DNA from: an uncultured Muribaculum sp.
GTDB taxonomy: Bacteria > Bacteroidota > Bacteroidia > Bacteroidales > Muribaculaceae
Length of the DNA: 64,000 nucleotides
Direction of reading: 5' to 3'
Assembly (NCBI GenBank): GCA_910589555.1
Contig: CAJUTE010000004.1
Span: forward strand, 62,001 to 126,000
Under the pieces are notes generated by a model, which saw only the letters and a list, made by a program, of their open reading frames with translations, was not told the origin of the DNA and ran no database searches. Below, piece after piece: positions 28,156 to 36,993 of this stretch (its first letter is position 1; each line of letters starts with the position of its first letter). The position numbers and the translations under genes are program-made.

Positions 28156-28754
28156 AATTTTACATCGTTGAGAATCAGAAACCGGTTGGTCCGTTTGAGG
28201 TCACCCAATTGGTTGAACGCGGCATTAAAGGCTCTGACCTTGTGTGGGCTGAAGGTATGACTGACTGGGCTCCCGCTGAATCAGTCGACGAAATTCGCGA
28301 AGCGCTCTATTCATCATATTCCGGCGGAAGAGCTGCTGAAGCGGAATCCGGATATAATTTCAAATCGGAACCGGAACCACCGTGCCCTCCGGTACAGCCA
28401 CAATTTCCGCCTATAAATCAACCCTATTCCCAACAATCAGCGCCTCAGCCGCAATATCCCAATGCACCGCAACAGCCATATTACGGCAATGAGATTCCAC
28501 CCAAGACCTGGCTCGCAGAATCAATTCTGGTGACAATCCTCTGCTGCCTGCCATTCGGCGTTGTCGGTATCATAAAGGCATCCAACGTGAGCAGCCTGTG
28601 GCAAGCCGGTCGCTTTGAAGAGGCTCGCGCGGCGTCAGCTTCGGCTAAGAAGTGGACTCTGATCGGCTTCTTCGCAAGCCTTGCCGCATACTTGCTATAC
28701 ATCATCCTGATGGTAATCATTGTCATTATTGACGGAGGATTTGATAATCTCTAA
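28152..28754 (+). CDS. DUF4339 (GYF_2) and CD225-like membrane protein
   Basis: A 200-residue protein starting at ATG 28152, overlapping the glycosyltransferase stop; an in-frame extension to 28032 lies inside that gene and is rejected. Residues 1-55 are a GYF_2/DUF4339 domain (FYIVENQKPVGPFEVTQLV, LVWAEGMTDWAPAE). A proline/glutamine-rich linker (about 75-115) leads to two transmembrane helices of the CD225/dispanin type, with WLAESILVTILCCLPFGVVG and the loop KASNVSSLWQAGRFEEARA. In bacteria the combination is common but its role is not defined; the GYF-like part suggests protein-protein contacts at the inner membrane. Confidence 0.85.
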   Translation: MKFYIVENQKPVGPFEVTQLVERGIKGSDLVWAEGMTDWAPAESVDEIREALYSSYSGGRAAEAESGYNFKSEPEPPCPPVQPQFPPINQPYSQQSAPQPQYPNAPQQPYYGNEIPPKTWLAESILVTILCCLPFGVVGIIKASNVSSLWQAGRFEEARAASASAKKWTLIGFFASLAAYLLYIILMVIIVIIDGGFDNL

Positions 28755-28759
28755 TACAA

Positions 28760-29059
28760 ATGATTGTAAATACTACATTTTGCGTAGAGGAGCCGCTCAT
28801 CAGCGAATTCATCGAGTGGGGAAAGAGCGTGTACATGGAGACTGCTTGCCGCGACTGCTTCATGCATGACGCACTGGTGATGCGGATTTTGGCTCCGTCA
28901 GAAGACAACACCGTGAATTTCGCTATCCAATTCCGGTGTGACGACAACGAGCGCCTCGTTGAGTGGATTGACACTTATCAGCCGGTATTGCTCGACTCAG
29001 CCGCTAAGAAATGGGGGCAACGCGTGCTCCATTTCACTACTTTAATGGAAGAGATGTAA
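28760..29059 (+). CDS. DUF4286 family protein
   Basis: A 99-residue cytoplasmic protein with the DUF4286 pattern: MIVNTTFCVEEPLISEFIEW at the start, SFAIQF-like beta strands, and WIDTYQPVLLDSAAKKWGQR near the end. Sequence architecture suggests a small ferredoxin-like alpha/beta fold. It precedes ruvC by 10 nt, an association I recall as common in Bacteroidales. Function unknown. Confidence 0.85.
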   Translation: MIVNTTFCVEEPLISEFIEWGKSVYMETACRDCFMHDALVMRILAPSEDNTVNFAIQFRCDDNERLVEWIDTYQPVLLDSAAKKWGQRVLHFTTLMEEM

Positions 29060-29069
29060 TCACGTATTG

Positions 29070-29648
29070 ATGGAAAGAAATAACGCTGTAAGTGACTGGG
29101 ACCGCATCATCATCGGTGTGGACCCGGGCACAAATGTCATGGGCTACGGAATACTCGGAGTAAAGCGTGGCAAGCCTGCGATGATTGCAATGGGAGTCAT
29201 AAAACTCAGCCGTTTTGACTCTCATTACAAGCGTCTTGGACACATTTTCAGCCGTATAACCGGCATCATCGAGCAATATCTTCCCGACGAGATGGCTATC
29301 GAGGCGCCATTCTTCGGAAAAAACGTACAGTCCATGCTTAAACTCGGACGAGCGCAAGGCGTGGCGATCGCAGCGGCGATAAGCCGCGATATCCCCATCG
29401 TGGAGTATGAGCCTCGAAAAATCAAAATGGCGATCACCGGCAACGGAGCCGCTGCCAAAGAGCAGGTGCAGGAGATGCTGAAACGCATTCTCAACATCTC
29501 AAAGGAGAACATCCTTCCAGAGCTCGACGCGACCGACGCGCTCGGAGCTGCGCTGTGTCATTTCTACGAGTCATCGAAACCTGAGATAGCCAAGGGACCC
29601 AAATCATGGAAAGAATTCATCGCAAAAAATCCGTCACGCGTCAAATGA
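29070..29648 (+). CDS. ruvC: Holliday-junction resolvase RuvC
   Basis: Endonuclease that resolves four-way junctions with RuvAB. 192 residues, catalytic acids in GVDPGTNVMGYGI, AIEAPFFGKNVQSMLKLG and DATDALGAALCH. Start chosen at ATG 29070; a TTG three bases upstream (29067) is also in frame. Confidence 0.96.
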   Translation: MERNNAVSDWDRIIIGVDPGTNVMGYGILGVKRGKPAMIAMGVIKLSRFDSHYKRLGHIFSRITGIIEQYLPDEMAIEAPFFGKNVQSMLKLGRAQGVAIAAAISRDIPIVEYEPRKIKMAITGNGAAAKEQVQEMLKRILNISKENILPELDATDALGAALCHFYESSKPEIAKGPKSWKEFIAKNPSRVK

Positions 29649-29730
29649 CGCATCAATACAGGGGTTCACGTTAACCATTTTTAAGTATCTATCCTGTCAC
29701 ATAACCCCTTAATTTCATTAATTTTAAGTA

Positions 29731-29761
29731 TTTCCCACACTTTTTATCGATCGTAACTTTG
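29731..29761 (+). promoter_or_regulatory. Probable promoter of the iron/heme locus
   Basis: -7 box TAACTTTG at 29754-29761 with TTTC 19 nt upstream (29731-29734). It lies 25 nt before the first porin gene. Confidence 0.6.
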
Positions 29762-29786
29762 CAGCAGAAAAAACAACTGCATCGTT

Positions 29787-31097
29787 ATGGAGAAAAGTAA
29801 ACTGCTTGTGTCAGCGCTTCTGCTGACAATCATGTCAACTGTGACGCTCACCGCACAGGAGATAGCCGATACCACGGGCTATTCCAAGTTCCGATTAGGA
29901 AGCTACGGCGAAATGGTGGCTTCATTTAAAGACTTCGGTATCAACCGTTTCCAGAAAGACGGGGCGAGTCGCGACCATCGCAACACGATCGCCATACCAC
30001 GTTTTGTGCTTGCGATGGACTACAAATTCACTCCGAAATGGATCCTCGGCACTGAGATCGAGTTTGAATCAGGCGGCACAGGCACAGCCTACGAGCTTGA
30101 AAATAAGGAGAATGGCGAATACGAGACCGAAGTAGAGAAAGGTGGAGAGGTAGCATTGGAACAATTCCACCTAACACGTCTGATAATCAAAGAGTTCAAC
30201 ATCAGAGTGGGTCACATGGTGCTTCCTGTGGGAATGGTTAACGCGCACCATGAGCCAATCAACTTTTTCGGGAACGAACGTCCTGAGAGTGAGACATCTA
30301 TACTCCCATCGACGTGGCACGAAACCGGTATCTCCTTTTTCGGAACTTTCGGCAAAGGACGAGGGCTAACTACCTATCAGGCAATGATTGTGGCAGGATT
30401 GAATGCCAATGGATTTGACCGTGACGAGTGGGTTGCCGGCGGAAAGCAAGGATTCTTCGAAACTGACAATTTTACATCACCGGCATACGTAGGAAGAGTT
30501 GACTATTTAGGTATCAATGGATTACGCACCGGTGTATCACTGTATTACTGTCGTAATACAGTGTCAAACGCAGATAAGCCACAAACGTATGCTGCCTATG
30601 GCAGAGTGCCACTTACCATCTTCACATGGGACGCGCAATACCGCAACCGCTATGTGACCGCACGCGCCAACCTCATTTACGGTCATCTCGGCAACAGCAA
30701 GGCGGTGAACGAGCGCAACGGAATGCTTCAGGGAAGTTCACCTTACAGCCGCCTCACTCCTGTGGCAAAAAACGCGCTCAGTTACGGAGCAGAAGTGGGA
30801 TTCAACATAGGCAATATATTCAAAATAAAAAATTGCCCTACCATCTATCCTTACGCACGCTACGAATACTACAATCCACAAAAATCAATACAGAAGCCCT
30901 ACAATCCCGACAATCGTCTTGAAGTGAGCCAATGGAGCGCAGGAGTAAACTGGTTTGCCCTGCCCAACCTGGTGGTGAAAGCCGATTACCGCACCCGCCA
31001 GATAGGGACATCGAAGGTGTTCGGAAAAGGACAGTATAACAGCGAGAATGAATTTTCAATCGGCATCGCCTATATAGGATGGTTCATCCGCAAATAA
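29787..31097 (+). CDS. Outer-membrane porin-like beta-barrel of the imelysin locus
   Basis: A 436-residue protein with a signal peptide (about residues 1-23, ending TAQ). Beta-barrel character is clear from alternating strands such as YKFTPKWILGTEIEFESGG, FNIRVGHMVLPVGMVNAHHE and IYPYARYEYYNP, and the terminal strand ends IAYIGWFIRK. The GHMVLPVGMVN segment resembles phosphate-selective porin O/P-type proteins. It is followed 44 nt later by an imelysin lipoprotein, a pairing that suggests uptake of a small anion or metal chelate across the outer membrane. Confidence 0.8.
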   Translation: MEKSKLLVSALLLTIMSTVTLTAQEIADTTGYSKFRLGSYGEMVASFKDFGINRFQKDGASRDHRNTIAIPRFVLAMDYKFTPKWILGTEIEFESGGTGTAYELENKENGEYETEVEKGGEVALEQFHLTRLIIKEFNIRVGHMVLPVGMVNAHHEPINFFGNERPESETSILPSTWHETGISFFGTFGKGRGLTTYQAMIVAGLNANGFDRDEWVAGGKQGFFETDNFTSPAYVGRVDYLGINGLRTGVSLYYCRNTVSNADKPQTYAAYGRVPLTIFTWDAQYRNRYVTARANLIYGHLGNSKAVNERNGMLQGSSPYSRLTPVAKNALSYGAEVGFNIGNIFKIKNCPTIYPYARYEYYNPQKSIQKPYNPDNRLEVSQWSAGVNWFALPNLVVKADYRTRQIGTSKVFGKGQYNSENEFSIGIAYIGWFIRK

Positions 31098-31141
31098 TTC
31101 CAGGATTTTGAAACAATAATTAAACCAAAATAATCACACCA

Positions 31142-32284
31142 ATGAAACAGTTTATTTACATGACAATGATCGCCGCAGCCATCGGATTAACCTCCTGCGG
31201 CGATGACAATGACGGACCCAAAGAAAGCGAATCAAAAGATCTTGATTACTCGGCAGCCGTTGCCGACTCATGGCACAACTACACTGTCAATGTAGCCCGT
31301 CTGCTCAAAGATGACGCAACCTCTCTCTATAATTCATGGGCAACCGCCTACAATGGCGGCGAGGCATACGCCACTACCTTCAAGAACCACAACAATGCCT
31401 CTTACCGTTCAGAACTTGAATGCATCGAAGAGATTCTTGACGGATGCGCCGACATCGCCAATGAGGTAGGAACCGCAAAAATCGGCGACCCCTACAATCT
31501 CTATATGGCTAAACGCTATGAAGAGGCACTGTATGCCGTGGAGTCATGGTACAGCTGGCACTCACGCGAGGATTACCGCAACAACATCTACTCAATCCGC
31601 AACTCCTACTACGGAACCTCGGACATAAACGGCACTCCGGCGGCAGCCTCACTGTATACACTTGTCAATTCGGTAGATCCTGCAATAAACTCCGAAATGG
31701 TTTCGGCAATCGACGCCGCCGCTTCGGCAATATGGTCTATCCCGAGCCCTCTTCGCAACAACATCAATTCATCTGAATCATTGAACGCCATGGTGAAATG
31801 CTCGGAACTTGAACAGGTTATCAACAACAAGCTCAAGCCGCTCATTTCCAATCTCACAGGCAAGAATTCAGAACTTCATGCAATCATCGTGAACTATGTC
31901 GACAACATAGTTCTGCCCACCTACCTCCAGCTCAAAGAGCGCAACGAGGCACTATATACTTCAGTACAAAATCTCAGTTCAAACCGCACCGACAACGCTT
32001 TTGAAGCTGCGTGCAACGCATGGCTTGAAGCACGCGAGCCTTGGGAGCGCAGCGAGGCATTCCTGTTCGGACCTGTTGACGCTCTCGGTCTCGACCCCAA
32101 CATGGACAGTTGGCCCCTTGACCAGGAAGCCATCGTTCAAGTTCTGAAATCAGGCAACTTCTCGGAACTTGAATGGGGCGACGGCGATGATGACAACCGC
32201 GTTGAAAGCTCCCAGAACATCAGAGGGTTCCACACACTTGAATTCCTGCTTTTCAAAGATGGTCAACCACGAAAGGTAAAGTAA
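31142..32284 (+). CDS. Imelysin-family lipoprotein
   Basis: A 380-residue lipoprotein (LTSCGDDND, Cys19, followed by acidic residues that suggest surface display). The helical imelysin/peptidase M75 fold is indicated by the C-terminal GFHTLEFLLF, which matches the conserved GxHxxE site (GFHTLE), and by the early ADSWHNYTVNVARLLKD. Imelysins are non-peptidase proteins linked to iron or heme acquisition. Lies between a porin and a di-heme oxidoreductase, supporting an iron-related role; ligand unproven. Confidence 0.88.
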   Translation: MKQFIYMTMIAAAIGLTSCGDDNDGPKESESKDLDYSAAVADSWHNYTVNVARLLKDDATSLYNSWATAYNGGEAYATTFKNHNNASYRSELECIEEILDGCADIANEVGTAKIGDPYNLYMAKRYEEALYAVESWYSWHSREDYRNNIYSIRNSYYGTSDINGTPAAASLYTLVNSVDPAINSEMVSAIDAAASAIWSIPSPLRNNINSSESLNAMVKCSELEQVINNKLKPLISNLTGKNSELHAIIVNYVDNIVLPTYLQLKERNEALYTSVQNLSSNRTDNAFEAACNAWLEAREPWERSEAFLFGPVDALGLDPNMDSWPLDQEAIVQVLKSGNFSELEWGDGDDDNRVESSQNIRGFHTLEFLLFKDGQPRKVK

Positions 32285-32293
32285 CATCCTGTC

Positions 32294-33724
32294 ATGAAAC
32301 AATCAGTCTATAGCGCTATTGTTCTCCTTGCCGTTGCCGCGTCGTCATGCACGACCGACGACGGCTTGGATGTGCTTGATATTGAAGTTCCCGAAGGCTA
32401 CTCGCTTTCGGCAGGAACCTCCACAATATTCATCAACTCCTCGAAAGCGTTTGACACCGAAGCTGACTGGCTGTCAGGCACCTATTCACAGCGATTCATC
32501 CGCGGCGACAAGCTCTATGATGATATGCGCACCAGCAGCAACAATCTCGGAGGCGGCCTGGGGCCCGTGTATGCCGGGTATTCATGCGGAAGCTGCCACA
32601 GCAATGCGGGCAGGACCCGCCCGGCACTATGGAGCGACGGCGGCTCGGGCGCCTACGGCTTCTCGGCGATGCTCGTCTACATCACCCGCAAGAACGGCGC
32701 CTTCTTCAAGGACTACGGACGTGTGCTGCACGACCAGTCGATATATGGCGTGGAAGCGGAAGGGAAGCTGAAAGTTGACTGGCACTACCAATCATACAGC
32801 TTCCCCGACGGAGAGCCCTATGAGCTTGCCTATCCCACCTACACCATCACCGACTGGTATGCCGATGAAATCGATCCCGATGATTTCTTCTGCACCGTGC
32901 GCATTCCGTTGCGCCATGTGGGAATGGGACAGATCATGTCGCTCGATCCCACCGAAATCGAGGCTCTCGCCGCCAAAAGCAATTATCCGGAATATGGCAT
33001 ATCGGGAAAATGCAACTATATCACCGAACGCGGAGTGAAATCGCTCGGGGTGTCAGGCAACAAGGCACAGCATGCCGACTTAACTGTGGAACTCGGTTTT
33101 TCGAGCGACATGGGTGTGACCAACAGCCGTTACCCCGAGGAGATATGCCGCGGACAGATCCAAGTGAACCAAGGATCCATGATGGGTCTTCTCTATGACC
33201 AGCTCGACATTTCAACCGAGGATATGGAGTGTGTGGACCTATATATGCAATCACTTGGTGTCCCTGCCCGTAGAAATGTCAACGATCCACAGGTGCAGCA
33301 TGGCGAACAGATGTTCTACAAAGCAAAATGCCATCTGTGTCACGTGACCACTCTTCACACCCGTCCACGGGGGTCTACTCTCCTCAACGGCACCCAGTTG
33401 CCTTGGCTCGGCAATCAGACCATCCACCCCTATTCCGATTTTCTCTTGCATGACATGGGTTCAGAGATAATGGGCGTGGGTCTCAATGACAATTATGTGT
33501 CAGGTCTTGCCATGGGAAATGAATGGCGCACCACCCCGCTGTGGGGCATAGGATTGCAGGAGAAGGTCAACGGACACACCTATTTTCTCCATGACGGCAG
33601 AGCCCGTAACTTCACCGAAGCTATAATGTGGCACGGCGGAGAGGGAGAAGCCTCAAAAAACCTATTCAAAAATATGAGCAAAAGCGACCGCGACGCGTTG
33701 ATAGCGTTTCTGTGGTCCTTATAA
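32294..33724 (+). CDS. Di-heme oxidoreductase (DUF1111) lipoprotein
   Basis: A 476-residue lipoprotein (ASSC, Cys19). Two CXXCH heme-attachment sites are present: CGSCH (about residues 98-102) and CHLCH (about 345-349). The DUF1111/thiol oxidoreductase pattern includes FDTEADWLSGTYSQRFIRGD, GLGPVYAGYSC, RIPLRHVGMGQ and FLHDGRARNFTEAIMWHGGE near the C-terminus. The usual neighbour of imelysins in proteobacteria is this same family, so the linkage is old. Likely in the outer membrane or periplasm, transferring electrons to or from iron/heme substrate (inference). Confidence 0.88.
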   Translation: MKQSVYSAIVLLAVAASSCTTDDGLDVLDIEVPEGYSLSAGTSTIFINSSKAFDTEADWLSGTYSQRFIRGDKLYDDMRTSSNNLGGGLGPVYAGYSCGSCHSNAGRTRPALWSDGGSGAYGFSAMLVYITRKNGAFFKDYGRVLHDQSIYGVEAEGKLKVDWHYQSYSFPDGEPYELAYPTYTITDWYADEIDPDDFFCTVRIPLRHVGMGQIMSLDPTEIEALAAKSNYPEYGISGKCNYITERGVKSLGVSGNKAQHADLTVELGFSSDMGVTNSRYPEEICRGQIQVNQGSMMGLLYDQLDISTEDMECVDLYMQSLGVPARRNVNDPQVQHGEQMFYKAKCHLCHVTTLHTRPRGSTLLNGTQLPWLGNQTIHPYSDFLLHDMGSEIMGVGLNDNYVSGLAMGNEWRTTPLWGIGLQEKVNGHTYFLHDGRARNFTEAIMWHGGEGEASKNLFKNMSKSDRDALIAFLWSL

Positions 33725-33742
33725 TAAAAATCAATGACAGGA

Positions 33743-34951
33743 ATGAAAAAAATAATATCACTCGCATTAGCGCTTTGCGCGCTACCTGCAATGGCACAGT
33801 ATGAAGCCGACACCGAAAACGGAGTAGTATCCCTTGCCGGACGTGACGGATTCTCATGGAGCACTCAAGATAACAACTTCGTGTTCAAACCCTACCTTTT
33901 GGTACAAACCGCCGCCAATTTCAACTATTATGACGACGAAGGACTTGACGCAGCCTACAATCAGGACAATGTCGCCAACAGCGGCTTCGCCATCCCCTAC
34001 GCAGTGCTCGGCTTCACCGGCAAAGCTTTCGGCATCGTCACCTACAATCTCTCACTTAACGCGGCAGCGAGCGGCGGCGCTCTGCTCCAACAGGCATGGG
34101 CTGACGTGAATCTTCGTCCACAATTCGGCATCAGGATAGGCAAATTCAAAACACCCTTCTCCCACGCCTATCTAACCACGCTTGGCGAAACACTGTTTCC
34201 CAATCTCCCGCTATCACTCACCTCATCGGTGATCCTGCCCTATTCGCTTAATGCCGTCAGCCCACACATAGGCACCGGATTTGACCTCGGCGTTGAATTC
34301 CACGGGCTTCTCAACGGGAAATGGGGTTACCAAGCCGGCATATTCAATGGTACCGGCGCTGCGGTCAACTCAGCCACCAAAACATTCAGCGATGACTGGC
34401 ACATACCCTCGCTTCTATACTGCGCCCGTTTCACATTCCAGCCCAAGGGAGTGATGCCGGCAACACAAAGCAATCCCCGCCAACTGAACCTCGACAAGAT
34501 GCTTATAGGAGTGTCGGCATCCATCAACGTGGAGAGCGAGAATGAAAGCACCAACGATTTTCGCGCCGGAGCTGAATTTGCGTGGCTCAAGAACCGCCTG
34601 TATCTCGGAGCTGAAGTGTATTTCATGCACGTCGGCTTCACCAAACGACAGAAAATCGACAAATCCTACGACTATATGGGGGGATACGTCCAAGCCGGAT
34701 ACTTTGTCACCGACCGTCTGCAAGGAGCGTTGCGTTATGACCTCATGGACCGCAACGGTCTTGACAAAGGCGGAGTGCTGAATATGCCCGCTATAGGATT
34801 CAACTACTTCTTCAAGGGCGCCAACCTAAAGCTTCAAGCCATGTATCAGTACATGGGACGATTCGGACACGACACCCAGCTTGACCGCGACAATGACGAC
34901 CTTGGGCTTGCCATGCACAGCGGAACGATACAGCTGCAATACACTTTCTGA
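33743..34951 (+). CDS. Phosphate-selective porin O/P-like outer-membrane protein
   Basis: About 402 residues with a signal peptide (MKKIISLALALCALPAMAQ). Barrel strands include FKPYLLVQTAANFNYYDDEG, FGIRIGKFKTPFSHAYLTTL (the diagnostic O/P porin segment), GVEFHGLLNGKWGYQAGIFN and a terminal IQLQYTF ending in phenylalanine. An ATG 9 nt upstream (33734) is equally possible. This second porin of the locus lies 9-18 nt after the di-heme gene. Confidence 0.85.
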   Translation: MKKIISLALALCALPAMAQYEADTENGVVSLAGRDGFSWSTQDNNFVFKPYLLVQTAANFNYYDDEGLDAAYNQDNVANSGFAIPYAVLGFTGKAFGIVTYNLSLNAAASGGALLQQAWADVNLRPQFGIRIGKFKTPFSHAYLTTLGETLFPNLPLSLTSSVILPYSLNAVSPHIGTGFDLGVEFHGLLNGKWGYQAGIFNGTGAAVNSATKTFSDDWHIPSLLYCARFTFQPKGVMPATQSNPRQLNLDKMLIGVSASINVESENESTNDFRAGAEFAWLKNRLYLGAEVYFMHVGFTKRQKIDKSYDYMGGYVQAGYFVTDRLQGALRYDLMDRNGLDKGGVLNMPAIGFNYFFKGANLKLQAMYQYMGRFGHDTQLDRDNDDLGLAMHSGTIQLQYTF

Positions 34952-34961
34952 CCTCACGACT

Positions 34962-35666
34962 ATGAAAATGTTAAATTCATTTTTCATCCCGGTGCTGTTG
35001 CTATCAGCGGCATCATGCGATGACGGAAAGATTTATGAAGACGCGCCCGATATTCCGGCATCAGGAATGACGGTCAAGGTGTCGGGCACAGTAGCAGGAA
35101 TCGATTCCTGGACCGGAGATTACTCAGTGTGCGTAGCCGGATTCGGCGACAGTGATTTCGCACTAATCTCCAAGCCATTGACCGCCATTGACGATGCGGG
35201 CAATATCAACATCGAGATGTCGGGTGTTACGCAAGATGTGACATCAATTGAAATATGCGCGCTCAACCGCCTGCGCAAACGCGTAGTGTCATTCACATCC
35301 ATCACCCCTAATCAGAATGCCGACAACACAATCGATTTCAATTTTTCCCCTATTGATGCAGGAATGTATAGCACCATCCAGGGATTTTTCAACTCATCAT
35401 GCGTGCAATGTCACGGCGGCAGCAACCATGCTGCGGCAGGTCTTAATCTCACGTCGGCTGAGAGCTATCGCCAGTTGGTGGGTATTGCTTCGGTTAAATC
35501 TCCTGATTTGGAGCGCATAACGCCGGGGAATGCTTCGGCAAGTCTGCTTTGGCAGACTGTGGCGGGTGACGTATCGTCATCGTGGGCATATAATCATCGT
35601 GATCTGTTGCCTTCGGCAGGAGCGGATGTCATGAAAAGTTGGATTGATGGAGGGGCGAGACGATGA
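34962..35666 (+). CDS. Monoheme c-type cytochrome lipoprotein
   Basis: A 234-residue lipoprotein (AASCDDG, Cys19) starting at ATG 34962, 10 nt after the porin stop. An N-terminal beta-rich domain (about 25-130) is followed by a cytochrome c-like domain with one heme site, CVQCHGG (about residues 146-152), and a LNLTSAESYRQLVG... ITPGNASASLLWQTV pattern seen in planctomycete-type cytochrome domains. Its TGA stop (35664-35666) is also the first three bases of a palindromic repeat. Probably passes electrons to or from the di-heme protein (inference). Confidence 0.8.
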   Translation: MKMLNSFFIPVLLLSAASCDDGKIYEDAPDIPASGMTVKVSGTVAGIDSWTGDYSVCVAGFGDSDFALISKPLTAIDDAGNINIEMSGVTQDVTSIEICALNRLRKRVVSFTSITPNQNADNTIDFNFSPIDAGMYSTIQGFFNSSCVQCHGGSNHAAAGLNLTSAESYRQLVGIASVKSPDLERITPGNASASLLWQTVAGDVSSSWAYNHRDLLPSAGADVMKSWIDGGARR

Positions 35667-35800
35667 ATCTTTCAGATTCATTATTTGTTCGATATTTCCG
35701 TTTTCCGGGGGTGTCTCTGCGCTCCGCCCCCGGAAGAAAGATGAATCCTTGCGGATTCAGAGTACGCTCGAACCGAGTGTCTCAATTGCGGATGGATTGA
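35664..35800 (+). repeat. Palindromic repeat cluster between cytochrome and Rid-like genes
   Basis: Three hairpins in order: TGAATCT/TTC/AGATTCA at 35664-35680; a GC-rich stem CCGGGGG...CCCCCGG at 35705-35733; and TGAATCC/TTGC/GGATTCA at 35742-35759, then a GCTCGAACCGAG-type element. The same module occurs at 38.8-39.2 kb and 53.7-53.9 kb. The rest of the gap to 35841 is AT-rich and shows no strong promoter. Confidence 0.8.
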
Positions 35801-35841
35801 TTTTGGGGTGATATCATTAAAAATATAAATGTTAATGGATT

Positions 35842-36993
35842 ATGATAGAAGTGAATTGCAAAAAACATAGAATAGAACGCGAATGTGATGGCGCGATTGT
35901 CAAAATAACGTCAGTGATGGAGGAGAGCGGAAGCGCCGAGTATCATGTGATGATAACCACCACACTTGCAGGTGAAAGTTTCAGCCGTCAACTTGATTCC
36001 ATAGTGAGGGCTTATGATGAAACGGCATTTCTTTTGGGGCGCCGCGTGCGCCCGGTGTTTAAACGATATTTTCTGAGTGATGCCGCCAATCAGTTCAAAT
36101 CCCTACCCACATCAGACGAGTGTGCGGTGTCGGTAGTCGAACAACCACCCTTGGACGGCACAAAGATAGCGCTGTGGGCATATTTCGTGGAAGGCGCTGA
36201 GCGTGTATCCACCAAGAGCGGGCTCAACGCGGTGGCACATGGGAATTATCTTCATCTATGGCAAGGTGGCGCGTGTGCCCCCGACCTTAAATCGGAAGTA
36301 GCCACCAGAGCGTTGCTGATGGATTATTCCCTCAAACTTGAGGACGAGGGATGCTCGCTTGCCGACAACTGCGCTCGCACATGGTTTTTCGTTCATGACG
36401 TGGATGTCAACTATGCCGGTGTTGTCAAAGGACGCAATGAAATGTTTAAGGTGTCAGGGCTGACCAAAGACACCCATTACATAGCGAGCACGGGCATAAA
36501 CGGCTGCCATGCGGATTCCAGAGTCAGCGTGGCTATGGACACTTATTCAATCAAAGGGTTGAAACCCGGACAGATGGGATATCTTTATGCTCCTGAGTAT
36601 CTGAATCCCACCTATGAGTATGGCGTGGCGTTTGAACGCGGCACCTATATTGACTACGGCGACCGCCGGCATGTGTTCATCTCGGGCACTGCAAGCATCA
36701 ACAATCGCGGTGAGGTTGAGCATAAAGGCGATATACGCCTGCAAACGCTCAGGATGTGGAAAAACGTGGGCGCGCTGCTCAACGAAGGGGGTTGCGGTTG
36801 GGACGAAGTGTGTCACATGATAGTGTATCTTCGCGACATCGCCGACTATGGAGTGGTGAAAGAGATGTTTGACACTGAGTTTCCGACAGTACCCAAAGTT
36901 ATAGTTCTCGCACCTGTGTGCCGTCCTGAATGGCTTATCGAAATGGAGTGCGCAGCGGTGGTTGAGACAGAGACACAATATGACGTTTTCTAA
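35842..36993 (+). CDS. Rid/YjgF-family protein, chorismatase-like
   Basis: A 383-residue protein with a C-terminal YjgF/Rid-like domain (about 245-380: YIDYGDRRHVFISGTASINN, ALLNEGGCGWDEVCHMIVYL, PKVIVLAPVCRPEWLIEMEC). The N-terminal part contains TWFFVHDVDVNYAGVVKGRN and NGCHADSRVSVAMDTYSIKG. This two-part build and length resemble chorismatases (FkbO/Hyg5/XanB2 group), which hydrolyse chorismate, rather than the short 130-residue RidA deaminases. No pathway partners lie nearby. It overlaps the CcsBA gene by 14 nt in another frame, implying coupled translation. Substrate is inference only. Confidence 0.6.
   Translation: MIEVNCKKHRIERECDGAIVKITSVMEESGSAEYHVMITTTLAGESFSRQLDSIVRAYDETAFLLGRRVRPVFKRYFLSDAANQFKSLPTSDECAVSVVEQPPLDGTKIALWAYFVEGAERVSTKSGLNAVAHGNYLHLWQGGACAPDLKSEVATRALLMDYSLKLEDEGCSLADNCARTWFFVHDVDVNYAGVVKGRNEMFKVSGLTKDTHYIASTGINGCHADSRVSVAMDTYSIKGLKPGQMGYLYAPEYLNPTYEYGVAFERGTYIDYGDRRHVFISGTASINNRGEVEHKGDIRLQTLRMWKNVGALLNEGGCGWDEVCHMIVYLRDIADYGVVKEMFDTEFPTVPKVIVLAPVCRPEWLIEMECAAVVETETQYDVF

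Noticed and set aside
35663..35800. Short plus-strand frame beginning with the repeat (ATGAATCTTTCAG)
   Set aside because: About 45 codons, but the equivalent frame is broken in other copies of the repeat, so coding is unlikely.
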